NCBI GenBank assembly: GCA_030018315.1
Contig: JASEGA010000018.1
Span: forward strand, 1 to 43,197
Length of the DNA: 43,197 nucleotides
Origin: a bacterium
GTDB lineage: Bacteria; Hydrothermota; UBA3073; JACQXS01; JAGMCI01
Direction: 5' to 3'
Part shown: piece by piece, positions 6,762 through 14,869 of the stretch
How positions within the stretch are numbered: the first letter of the stretch is position 1
How the letters are laid out: every line of letters starts with the position of its first letter
Position numbers and translations under genes: made by a program
The notes under the pieces: generated by a model
Databases searched by the model: none
What the model saw: only the letters and a program-made list of their open reading frames with translations
Told to the model about the DNA's origin: nothing

Positions 6762-9167
6762 TCATATTACAAAATTAATTAGCTTGTTTTTGACAAATAT
6801 AGTTTTTTTAATCTCCCTATTTTTAATACTTTCTGCTATTTTAGGAATTTGAATAGCTTGTAATCTTGCTTCCTCTTCTTCAATATCACAAAATGCAGTA
6901 AACTTGGCTCTCAATTTGCCATTAATTTCAACAAGTATTGTGATTTTTTCTTCTTCAATTTCTTCCCACTCAGGCCATTTAGATTTAAATACAGAGCCAG
7001 TATTTCCAAGATCACTCCATAACTCATCAGCTATGTGTGGCGCAAATGGCGCAAGTAATTGAACAAAAACTTGAAGTGAATAACCAAAACAAGGGTCTTC
7101 TTTTGATTTGTAAAGTTTATTTAAAAACTCCATAAGTGATGCAATAGCTGTATTGTGGCTAAAGGTTTCGATATCTTTAGTTACTTTTTTAATTGTATAA
7201 TTTAGACTGCGATAAAGGGGAGTAGCCTCTTTTTGTACTATTTTAGGGATATTTCTGTTTTCATGTATTAGATTATATACTCTTTTGAGGAATCTACTTG
7301 CACCTGCTACTCCAGCTTCTGTCCAGACTGCATCTTTATCAGGTGGACCTATAAAAAGGATTGTTATTCTGCTTGTATCAGCACCCCATCTCTTTACAAA
7401 AGGACCAACAGGAACTGCATTTCCTCTGGATTTTGACATTACATTTCCATTTCTATCCATTATCATGCCATGAGTGAACAATCTAATGCAGGGTTCATCT
7501 TGGGGTAACAACCCCTCATCATAAAGAAATTTAGTTATAAAGCGGAAGTAAATAAGATGACCTGTCGCATGTTCAATGCCTCCGATATACTCGTCTATAG
7601 GGAACCAGGTTTTAACACTTGTTTGGGAGAATGGCTCAGTTTCATTCTTTGGGTCTAAATATCGTAAATAATACCAGGACGAATCTACGAATGTATCCAT
7701 AGTATCTGAGTCTCTCTCCGCTACCTTACCACAATTTGGACAACTTGATTTAATAAACTCGGTAGCTGAAGCTAACGGCGATTTACCTTTTGGAGTGAAA
7801 TCTACTCTTTCAGGTAATCGGACTGGCAAGTCTTTATAAGGAACAGGGACTACACCGCACTTATTACAGTGGATCATGGGGATAGGAGTTCCCCAATAAC
7901 GCTGACGCGAGATGAGCCAATCTTTAAGTCTATAATTCAACTTAGACCTTCCAATTCCTTTTTTTTCTACATAAGCCTTTATTCTAAGAATTGCTTCCTG
8001 TGAATCTATTCCGCTAAATGGACCAGAGTTTACTAATATACCCGGTTCTGTATAAGCACCATTTGGTTCTTCTCCATAAGGTGGTTGTATAACTTTTTTG
8101 ATAGGTATTTTATACCGCATTGCAAATTCAAAGTCACGAGAATCGTGTGCAGGTACACCCATTACTACACCTGTACCATATGAGGGTAAGACATAATCGG
8201 CAACCCAAATTTGGACTCGCTCTCCGGACAACGGATTAATTGCATATTCAGATGTAAAGATGCCATCCTTATCCCTTATATTAGAGGAACGTTCTATATC
8301 TGTCCTTCTCAATGAAGTTTCAACATATTTTATGAGTTCTGATTTTCTTTTTGAGCACTTTATAATTTTACTTGTAAGCTCACTCTCTGGTGCTACAGCT
8401 ATAAATGTTACTCCATAAATTGTATCAGGTCGTGTAGTAAATACAGAAATTTTATCACCATTGTATAGGAAATCTATTTCTATACCATCACTCTTGCCAA
8501 TCCAATTTCTCTGCAATGTCTTCACTCGCTCAGGCCATTCTGTAAGTTTATCTAAATCAGAAAGCAATCTATCTGCATAGGCTGTTATTTTAAAGAACCA
8601 TTGAGTTAGTTCTCTTCTCGTTATAGGAGTGGCACACCGCCAACACCTTCCAGCTCCCACTTGCTCATTCGCAAGTGTAGTATTGCAATGAGGACACCAG
8701 TTCACATATGCTTCCTTCCTATAAGCAAGACCACGCTCAAACAGCTTTAGAAATAGCCATTGCGTCCATTTATAAAAGGCAGGTTCACAGGTGTTGATTT
8801 CTCTATCCCAATCATATGATATTCCCATTAGCTTTAGGGTAGAGCGTGATACGTCTATGTTACTCAGAGTCCATTTTTTAGGCTCAATCCCCCTCTTTAT
8901 AGCAGCCTCCTCTGCTGGTAGCCCAAATGCATCCCAACCAAAAGGGTACATAACATCGTAGCCTTGCAGCATCTTAAATCGGGCTCTTGTATCTCCAATT
9001 ACATAATTTCTAAATTGACCTATGTGTAAGTCGCCAGATGGGTAAGGATACATTTCAAGTATATAATACTTTTTGTAGGGGCGGGGTAACCCCGCCCCTA
9101 CTTTGTAAATTGAGTTTTCTTCCCAAAAGGTCTGCCACTTTTTCTCTATAGCTTGGTAATTATACAT
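6762..9167 (-). CDS. leuS: Leucyl-tRNA synthetase
   Basis: 801 residues, the usual bacterial LeuRS length. It charges tRNA-Leu in the cytoplasm. Landmarks: the KYYILEMYPYPSG block and HIGQ (family HxGH) near residue 50, FGWDAFGLPAEEAAIKRG, two CxxC zinc-ribbon pairs (WCPHC.../CWRC), the CP1 editing domain with TTRPDTIYGVTF and GTGVVMGVPAHD(S)RDFEFA, a second zinc motif CNKCG/CPNCG, TMDTFVDSSWYYLRY, the catalytic loop VMSKSRGN (KMSKS) and a C-terminal anticodon-binding helical domain. Two oddities: the signature's last His is Gln (HIGQ), and residues 23-31 (VGAGLPRPY) are entirely encoded by a palindromic repeat. The gene lies inside an exopolysaccharide operon, 37 bases after the outer-membrane protein gene and 6 before the sugar transferase. 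Confidence 0.97.
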   Translation of the reverse strand: MYNYQAIEKKWQTFWEENSIYKVGAGLPRPYKKYYILEMYPYPSGDLHIGQFRNYVIGDTRARFKMLQGYDVMYPFGWDAFGLPAEEAAIKRGIEPKKWTLSNIDVSRSTLKLMGISYDWDREINTCEPAFYKWTQWLFLKLFERGLAYRKEAYVNWCPHCNTTLANEQVGAGRCWRCATPITRRELTQWFFKITAYADRLLSDLDKLTEWPERVKTLQRNWIGKSDGIEIDFLYNGDKISVFTTRPDTIYGVTFIAVAPESELTSKIIKCSKRKSELIKYVETSLRRTDIERSSNIRDKDGIFTSEYAINPLSGERVQIWVADYVLPSYGTGVVMGVPAHDSRDFEFAMRYKIPIKKVIQPPYGEEPNGAYTEPGILVNSGPFSGIDSQEAILRIKAYVEKKGIGRSKLNYRLKDWLISRQRYWGTPIPMIHCNKCGVVPVPYKDLPVRLPERVDFTPKGKSPLASATEFIKSSCPNCGKVAERDSDTMDTFVDSSWYYLRYLDPKNETEPFSQTSVKTWFPIDEYIGGIEHATGHLIYFRFITKFLYDEGLLPQDEPCIRLFTHGMIMDRNGNVMSKSRGNAVPVGPFVKRWGADTSRITILFIGPPDKDAVWTEAGVAGASRFLKRVYNLIHENRNIPKIVQKEATPLYRSLNYTIKKVTKDIETFSHNTAIASLMEFLNKLYKSKEDPCFGYSLQVFVQLLAPFAPHIADELWSDLGNTGSVFKSKWPEWEEIEEEKITILVEINGKLRAKFTAFCDIEEEEARLQAIQIPKIAESIKNREIKKTIFVKNKLINFVI
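9075..9101. repeat. 27-base perfect palindrome inside leuS
   Basis: Thirteen bases GTAGGGGCGGGGT, a central A, then the exact inverted copy ACCCCGCCCCTAC. It equals nine codons and encodes VGAGLPRPY. Its GC content (about 70%) contrasts with the AT-rich gene, marking it as an inserted mobile repeat. Confidence 0.9.
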
Positions 9168-9204
9168 TTCTATTGGATAGTTTTAGGCCTACTGACCCAA
9201 AAAC

Positions 9205-10323
9205 CTACTCCTTTTTAGTTAATTCAAAGTTACAAGTTGTAGTCATTTCTTTAGCAATATATATCTTTTTCTCTACCCAGTAGTAGCCGGCAGCTTCTGC
9301 CCGTACCCAGTAACTTCCAGGTTTAAGTGAAATTATATACCGACCAGTTCTTACATTTGTAGAAACTGGTGAAATAGCAGTCCTTGGAAATGAAACTACC
9401 GCAAACAGTGGCTCCTTTGTATGCGCATCTATTACCGTGCCAGTGAGAGCACCAATCTTTGGGACTTTGGGAACCAATTTCCTACGAACTAAAGAGTTTA
9501 TACTACCACCAATTGCAAACCTTGGGTAAAGTATAGGCGCTCCCCCAAGCCTATGCTCAAGTTTTATTGCCCCTATTCCTATTTGGAAGAAATCAGTCTT
9601 AATTTTAATACCTACATTGAAATCTCTGCCAGTAAATTCGCTCACTGCAAACACAGGAGGTGTAAGTTCTATTTCACCACCCCAAAAAATTCCTAAAGTG
9701 GGTGGTGGATTGGTTTTAAAAAAGTAATCTGAGTTAAATAATCGGGACCTTGGTCCATATCCTACAAATGAACCTCTTCCTATTCCAATATTATAAACCC
9801 CAAAGGGACCAAAATTTTTTGTTGCTACAATGAAAGCAGAAAATTGCTCCCAGTCCCTTTCTTTATATGATAAATCGTCTGCATAGCCGATATCTTCGCC
9901 AGCACCTACAGACGAGAGCCAGTGCTGTGTAGATATGCCCAAACTACCAAAAGAAATAACTGGCATAAAAGGGGTTTCATCACAGACTTTACATTTAAAC
10001 TCACCAGATAAAAGATTTAGACCCAAAATTGATAATCCAACCTCTAATTGTTTTAAAGGATGAAACTTAATATGCATATCAATATTAAATGGATGAGAAT
10101 CATTCTTAGTTGTTAACGAAGATGTCATTCCCATTTCAAAATACGTGCTCGATATGTATGCAGTTGGGCTATCAATTAAGTCTGTATCAGACATAAACGC
10201 ACCATACACTGCCCCTACGAGGGGAATTTTGGGTCTCCTGACACAAAAAATGTAAAAATCAAATATCAAATTAATTGATAATAATAGACTCAAAAAGATG
10301 AGACAAGCTTTGATTACTTTCAC
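9205..10323 (-). CDS. Probable outer-membrane/exported protein with C-terminal carboxypeptidase-regulatory-like domain
   Basis: 372 residues, GTG start directly abutting the stop of the kinase gene (TAA then GTG), so translation is probably coupled. An N-terminal hydrophobic segment (about residues 5-28) is a signal peptide or anchor. The middle (about 35-280) has alternating hydrophobic/polar strands with aromatic ends (for example FNIDMHIKFHPLKQLEVGLSI, GIKIKTDFFQIGIGAIKLEH), as in beta-barrel proteins. The last about 85 residues (GALTGTVIDAHTKEPLFAVV ... GRYIISLKPGSYWVRAEAAGY) match the carboxypeptidase-regulatory/PEGA-type beta-sandwich. In this operon it could serve as an outer-membrane part of polysaccharide export, but that is inference from context. 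Confidence 0.65.
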   Translation of the reverse strand: MKVIKACLIFLSLLLSINLIFDFYIFCVRRPKIPLVGAVYGAFMSDTDLIDSPTAYISSTYFEMGMTSSLTTKNDSHPFNIDMHIKFHPLKQLEVGLSILGLNLLSGEFKCKVCDETPFMPVISFGSLGISTQHWLSSVGAGEDIGYADDLSYKERDWEQFSAFIVATKNFGPFGVYNIGIGRGSFVGYGPRSRLFNSDYFFKTNPPPTLGIFWGGEIELTPPVFAVSEFTGRDFNVGIKIKTDFFQIGIGAIKLEHRLGGAPILYPRFAIGGSINSLVRRKLVPKVPKIGALTGTVIDAHTKEPLFAVVSFPRTAISPVSTNVRTGRYIISLKPGSYWVRAEAAGYYWVEKKIYIAKEMTTTCNFELTKKE

Positions 10324-12399
10324 TTATACAGCTTTTGATGTGTAGTATTTGTAGTAATAACGCGACCTGTAATAGATTTCTTTTTTTAATTTGTTGACTA
10401 CAACACCAAGAAAAGTAGAGCCAGTAGCTTTAAACGAGGCTACCATCTCCTGCAATGTGTCTTTAGGAGTTCTCTCTAATTCTGCAACCAATATTACACC
10501 ATCTACCATATTACCAAGCAAAAGACCATCTGCACACGCTGTTAGAGGGGGTGAATCTACTATCACTATATCAAACGCTTCCCTTAGCTCAGAGATTGAG
10601 GTCCTCATAGACTTAGAGTCTATGAGTTCACCAGGATTTGGTGGTATATGACCTGATGGAATAAGCCATAAGTTTTTAATTTCAGTTGCAATTATTGCAT
10701 CCTCTTTTTTAATCTCGCCAACAAGTAAATTTGATAGCCCATTTTTATGCGAAATTCCTAAGAGTCTATGTAACTCGGGTTTTCTTAGGTCGGCTTCCAA
10801 CAGAAGAGTCTTTGCACCTGCACTTGCATAAGTTATACCAAAGTTACAGGCAATTGTTGACTTGCCTTCTCTTGCTATACAGCTTGCAATGAGGATAGTT
10901 TTTAGCTCCGAATCTAATGATTTTGAGAACTTTAAGTTAACACGTAGTTTCTTATATGATTCAGCAACTGGCAAATTTTGGTCCTCAATAACTCCTTCTG
11001 AATGCACTGGGATTGTCCCAATAACAGGTAGTTTTAATCTTTCTATATCTTCTACATCTTTAATGGAAACATCAAGAAATTCACAAATTAGAACTACACC
11101 AAAACCAAGACCTATCCCAAATATTAATGCAAGTGTCAGATTACGCTTAGGCCTCGGTGAGATTGGGGTAGTAGGTTTTCTTGCATACTCAAGTATTATA
11201 GCACTGCCAATCTCTTGGGCTTCAACCATTTTTGAAGCCTCATAATCAGTGATTAATCTCTTATAGGAATCTTTGTTGAACTCATAGGTACGCTCCAAAC
11301 CAGCAAGTTCATACTCTTTTGTAGAAAAGATACGAATACGGTGATTGCATTCACTGATTCTTTCAAGGAGTGCTTCTTTCTTTGCCTGTAGTGTTAGGAG
11401 TTCAGACTTGGTACTAAGTATCTTTTTTGACAAATCTTCTGAATAAGAAAGTGGGTCTACTAATAGAGCTTCGTCTTCGGTTCTATTCTTTACTCTCTCT
11501 TTAAGGCTTTGCTTTATGGTTTCAATTTTTTCTTTTAGGTCGGATAATTTTGGATGGTCTTCAGATAATCCGGCAAGCACATATGAAGAGTACTCTTTCT
11601 CAAGACTTACAAGTTGAGCTCTTAGATTTAATATAGAAGGATTATCGGTTCTTACAATCTCTTCTGTTAGTTTATCCGTTTCTTTTTTGAGTTCATCCCT
11701 TAATTGTGCAATTGCTTTGTCTTTTATGCTAATTTCAGATAAGACTAAATTATACTCGCCTTCTAGGTCAGCAAGTTCCTTCTGGAGTGCACTACTACCA
11801 GCAGATGCTGATAGTAGTTTCTCGTTTTGCTTGAATTTTTTAATAGCCTCCTCAGATTCTCGTAATTTATCTTTGGCTATTGGGAGCTGGGTTTCAATGA
11901 GTCTTTTTGCTTCAGTGAAACTGAGTCTTGCAATTTCGACAGAATAATCTTTAAAAGTCTCTGCTATGTTATTTGCTATAGATGAAATTTCTTCAGCATT
12001 ACCACCACGAACAGTAATTTCAATGATACTAGATTTTTCTACCCTTGTTATTGTTGTCATACGACATAGGATATCAGGTGCATATTCATTGGATAGGAAT
12101 GCAAATTTTAGCCCCTTCTCTTTCATTTTATTTACTACTCTTTTCATAAAGTCGTGGGATCTCAATATCCAGCAGTTTGTTTCTATTTCAAACACTTCCT
12201 CTGATAATCGAGTTGGAAAGATATAAACGGTTGAAGGTGTTTTCTTTATTAGAACTTTTGATGAAGCAACGAACACTTTTGGACTCCTTGCAGTCATCCA
12301 GTATGTGAGACCAAGAATTCCAAATAGTATACCAACAAAGCCCCACTTACGACGCAGGAACGCACGAATATACCTTCTTATATCTATTTCACCTTCCAT
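10324..12399 (-). CDS. Polysaccharide co-polymerase / bacterial tyrosine kinase (Wzc-like)
   Basis: 691 residues. Order: Wzz-type N-terminal domain with a first membrane helix (about 18-37, WGFVGILFGILGLTYW), a long periplasmic coiled-coil region (about 165-390), a second helix (LTLALIFGIGLGFGVVLICE, near 430) and a cytoplasmic P-loop kinase domain. The kinase has Walker A AREGKSTIA, Walker A' LLLEADLRKP and Walker B IVIVDSPPL. The C-terminus carries the tyrosine cluster YYRSRYYYKYY that is autophosphorylated in this family. From family knowledge it controls chain length and export of exopolysaccharide across the inner membrane together with an SLBB-type exporter, which here is encoded just upstream with an 11-base overlap. 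Confidence 0.93.
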   Translation of the reverse strand: MEGEIDIRRYIRAFLRRKWGFVGILFGILGLTYWMTARSPKVFVASSKVLIKKTPSTVYIFPTRLSEEVFEIETNCWILRSHDFMKRVVNKMKEKGLKFAFLSNEYAPDILCRMTTITRVEKSSIIEITVRGGNAEEISSIANNIAETFKDYSVEIARLSFTEAKRLIETQLPIAKDKLRESEEAIKKFKQNEKLLSASAGSSALQKELADLEGEYNLVLSEISIKDKAIAQLRDELKKETDKLTEEIVRTDNPSILNLRAQLVSLEKEYSSYVLAGLSEDHPKLSDLKEKIETIKQSLKERVKNRTEDEALLVDPLSYSEDLSKKILSTKSELLTLQAKKEALLERISECNHRIRIFSTKEYELAGLERTYEFNKDSYKRLITDYEASKMVEAQEIGSAIILEYARKPTTPISPRPKRNLTLALIFGIGLGFGVVLICEFLDVSIKDVEDIERLKLPVIGTIPVHSEGVIEDQNLPVAESYKKLRVNLKFSKSLDSELKTILIASCIAREGKSTIACNFGITYASAGAKTLLLEADLRKPELHRLLGISHKNGLSNLLVGEIKKEDAIIATEIKNLWLIPSGHIPPNPGELIDSKSMRTSISELREAFDIVIVDSPPLTACADGLLLGNMVDGVILVAELERTPKDTLQEMVASFKATGSTFLGVVVNKLKKEIYYRSRYYYKYYTSKAV

Positions 12400-12832
12400 A
12401 TCTTAGTATATGATATAGCTGATAATATGCCCCTACGATAAATGTTACTTCAGTAAAGGCACGGACTGATTCTTTGATTCTATAGTAGGGACTCTCTTTT
12501 ATGTACACCATATCTCCCGGTTTCAATGCCGTTACATTCTCTCTGTTTCCTGTCTTAAAGAAGTTGTTAAGGTTAAGGTTAAATACAGATGGAGATGGAA
12601 AAGATCTAACAACCTTAATTTTAGACAAGTCTGCTTCCCTTGACGGCCCACCCGCTATTGTGAGAAGTGTTACAAGATCTGTACCCTCAGGAACAGAATA
12701 AAGACCAGGAGCCATCACTTCACCCCATATAGAGACCTTCATCTGTAATTCACCGGTTTCACTGAGGTATGTGTAATACTTGACTACTGAAGGTTGGACT
12801 TGCAATAATAAAAAGTGTATAAAAACTACCAT
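12389..12832 (-). CDS. SLBB-domain polysaccharide export protein (short Wza-like)
   Basis: 147 residues. A short hydrophobic N-terminus (VVFIHFLLLQV) is followed by an SLBB domain, VSIWGEVMAPGLYSVPEGTDLVTLLTIAGG, ending with KPGDMVYIKES. A C-terminal hydrophobic stretch (TEVTFIVGAYYQLYHIL) may insert in a membrane. Typical Wza proteins are 350 residues or more and carry a poly-export domain; that domain is missing, so this is a minimal version. It is the first gene of the operon and overlaps the kinase by 11 bases. Start ATG 12832 is backed by a near-consensus promoter whose -10 box ends 8 nt before it. Confidence 0.82.
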   Translation of the reverse strand: MVVFIHFLLLQVQPSVVKYYTYLSETGELQMKVSIWGEVMAPGLYSVPEGTDLVTLLTIAGGPSREADLSKIKVVRSFPSPSVFNLNLNNFFKTGNRENVTALKPGDMVYIKESPYYRIKESVRAFTEVTFIVGAYYQLYHILRYGR

Positions 12833-12840
12833 TTTGAAAA

Positions 12841-12869
12841 AATTATAATGCTAAAGAACTATGTTGTCA
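12841..12869 (-). promoter_or_regulatory. Consensus promoter of the exopolysaccharide/leuS operon, leaderless arrangement
   Basis: Minus strand: TTGACA (12869-12864), 17 nt, TATAAT (12846-12841), then 8 nt to ATG 12832. Both boxes are perfect sigma70 consensus at perfect spacing. Confidence 0.8.
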
Positions 12870-12908
12870 AGTAAAAATCCTGTTTTTATAACAAGAATTT
12901 CTACAAAA

Positions 12909-12971
12909 CTTGCCTGACGGTAGTTAGGAACCTCACTCAAAAAGTCATCGCGAGCGTGAGCGAAGCAATCT
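12909..12971. repeat. Intergenic copy of the composite palindromic repeat
   Basis: CTTGCCTGACGGTAG (12909-12923) followed by a unit from GTCATCGCGAGC to GCGAAGCAATCT (12944-12971). Same two parts in the same order as inside the sugar-transferase gene at 6199-6276. It lies between two divergent promoters. Confidence 0.8.
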
Positions 12972-12996
12972 ATAAATAACTTCTATGTTTTAACAC

Positions 12997-13025
12997 TTGA
13001 CATTTAAATGATAAGGTTATATCTT
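12997..13025 (+). promoter_or_regulatory. Promoter of the methionine/folate genes
   Basis: TTGACA at 12997-13002, 17 nt, TATCTT at 13020-13025. Unlike the other promoters here the start codon is 56 nt downstream of the -10 box, and the gap is mostly a palindromic repeat (13035-13062). Confidence 0.65.
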
Positions 13026-13034
13026 TAGAGAAAA

Positions 13035-13062
13035 GTCATTGCGAGCGTAAGCAAAGCAATCT
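13035..13062. repeat. Palindromic repeat unit between promoter and start codon of the Hcy methyltransferase/MTHFR gene
   Basis: Starts GTCATTGCGAGC and ends GCAAAGCAATCT; same 28-base family as 6249-6276 and 12944-12971. In the mRNA it would fold as a hairpin in the 5' leader. TATCT occurs on both sides (13020-13024 and 13069-13073). Confidence 0.8.
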
Positions 13063-13081
13063 CCAATTTATCTAATATTAC

Positions 13082-14869
13082 ATGGACTTCCTGTCTCTGC
13101 TTAATGAACGTATTATTGTAGCTGACGGTGCTATGGGCACTATGCTATATGCGATGGGTGTGCCAAAGGGACATTGCTACGATGAGCTTAATTTATCTAA
13201 ACCGAAGCTTGTTAAAGAAATACACCAAGCCTATATAGATGCAGGGGCAGACCTTATTGAAACAAATACATTTGGAGCAAACTCGTATATTCTTGGTAAA
13301 TATTACGATTTGGATAAAAAGACTGCTGATATTAACTATATGGGAGCCAAAATTGCACGTAAAGTATGTAGAGATAAACTTGTAGCTGGTGCAGTAGGTC
13401 CAATTACGAGACCAATTGAGGCAGCTGAACGGCTTAGTTTATCCGAGATTCACTCTATTTTTAAAGAACAGATAACCGCTTTAGCAAATGGGGGAGTAGA
13501 CCTTATTATTCTTGAAACTATGTCATCTATTGATGAGCTTATTCAAGGCTTCTTGGCAGCCAGTGAAGTATGCAACCTACCGGTTATATGTCAACTGTCG
13601 TTTGTCCATGATTGTAAGACAATTTTAGGAATAGACCCTGTAGAAGCGGCTAATGCACTTGAAAAGGCGGGTGCCCATATAATGGGGGCTAATTGTGGTA
13701 CCGGACCACAAGTTGTGTACGAAGCTGTCAGGAGAATGGGACATGTGACTGATGCATTTATTTCAGCACTACCAAATGCAGGACTTGCAAGCTTCTCACA
13801 GGGTAAATTTGTGTATCCGGCTACTCCTGAGTATTTTGCAGCTTATTCAAAAAAGTATGTAGATGCTGGTGTTTCAATAATAGGCGGCTGCTGTGGCTCT
13901 ACACCTACGCATATAGCTGCTATATCAAATGTAGTTAAAGGAATGAGACCTAAGCCACGTAAAATTGTGAGAGTAGAAGTAAAAACAGAATGTAGGGGTT
14001 TGATAAATCAAACCCATATAAGCGAGGTTACCTCACCATTACAGCAAAAGCTTAAAGAAAAGTTTATATTGAGCCTCGAAATTGACCCACCACGTTGTAT
14101 AGATTTTGATAAGGAACTTAATGCAGCTCAAAACTTTAAAGCTATGGGCGGTGAGTGTGTAAATGTATCAGATACTCCTATGGCTAGGCTTAGGATGAGT
14201 CCTATTTCACTTGCCCATATAATAAAACATAGAGTAGATATTGATGTAATCCTGCACTGTACATGTAGGGACCGTAATTTGATTGCAATTCAATCCGATC
14301 TGATTGGAGCTTATAGCCTCGGCATTAGGAATATACTTGCATTAACTGGTGACCCGCCATCTGTTGGTGATTACCCGTTCGCAGCAGCTGTATTTGAGAT
14401 TACTTCAGATAAGTTGATAGAGATTATAAATTCACTTAACAGGGGAGTAGACTGGCTCGGTAATCCTATAGGTAAACCGACTTCTTTCTTCATAGGTGTA
14501 GCAGGTAAGTTAAATGAACCAGAAAGAGTCAAAGAGAAGGCAATGAAAGGGATTGGGTTCATACAGACTCAGCCTGTATTTGATATAAAAGAGATACAGT
14601 CTTTTGTAAAAGAAGTAGCTGAACTTCACATTCCTGTGATTACAGGAATTCTTCCACTTGTGAGTGTGAGACATGCTGAATTTATTCAAAATGAGGTTCC
14701 AGGAATTACTATACCTGACAAAGTAATGAAGCGAATGAGAGACGGGGCTGCAGACGAGGGTGTGAAGATAGCGCATGAGTTGTTTGATGAAATAAAGCTT
14801 ATCTGTAATGGCGTTTGTATAATGCCACCATTTGGTAAATACGAACTCGTTGAAAAGATAATAACATGA
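13082..14869 (+). CDS. Bifunctional homocysteine S-methyltransferase / 5,10-methylenetetrahydrofolate reductase
   Basis: 595 residues, the YitJ-like fusion. Residues about 1-290 are a homocysteine methyltransferase barrel: ADGAMGTML near residue 15, ETNTFGAN, GANCGTG and the zinc-binding GGCCGSTPTHI. Residues about 320-595 are an MTHFR barrel: LSLEIDPPR, a DTPMARLRMSP segment, LALTGDPP and FIQTQPVFD near the FAD/folate site. It would make 5-methyl-THF and pass methyl groups to homocysteine. The stop overlaps the start of metH by 4 bases (ATGA). The start is the first ATG after a 50-base leader holding a palindromic repeat; I see no good Shine-Dalgarno. Confidence 0.93.
   Translation: MDFLSLLNERIIVADGAMGTMLYAMGVPKGHCYDELNLSKPKLVKEIHQAYIDAGADLIETNTFGANSYILGKYYDLDKKTADINYMGAKIARKVCRDKLVAGAVGPITRPIEAAERLSLSEIHSIFKEQITALANGGVDLIILETMSSIDELIQGFLAASEVCNLPVICQLSFVHDCKTILGIDPVEAANALEKAGAHIMGANCGTGPQVVYEAVRRMGHVTDAFISALPNAGLASFSQGKFVYPATPEYFAAYSKKYVDAGVSIIGGCCGSTPTHIAAISNVVKGMRPKPRKIVRVEVKTECRGLINQTHISEVTSPLQQKLKEKFILSLEIDPPRCIDFDKELNAAQNFKAMGGECVNVSDTPMARLRMSPISLAHIIKHRVDIDVILHCTCRDRNLIAIQSDLIGAYSLGIRNILALTGDPPSVGDYPFAAAVFEITSDKLIEIINSLNRGVDWLGNPIGKPTSFFIGVAGKLNEPERVKEKAMKGIGFIQTQPVFDIKEIQSFVKEVAELHIPVITGILPLVSVRHAEFIQNEVPGITIPDKVMKRMRDGAADEGVKIAHELFDEIKLICNGVCIMPPFGKYELVEKIIT

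Noticed and set aside
10862-11245. 127-residue plus-strand open frame inside the BY-kinase gene
   Set aside because: Reverse-strand shadow of the conserved kinase; no domain, promoter or ribosome site.
12944-13062. CRISPR array or operator pair formed by the two GTCATYGCGAGC repeats
   Set aside because: Only two units with unequal spacing, and the same sequence occurs inside coding DNA and elsewhere; it is a dispersed palindromic repeat.
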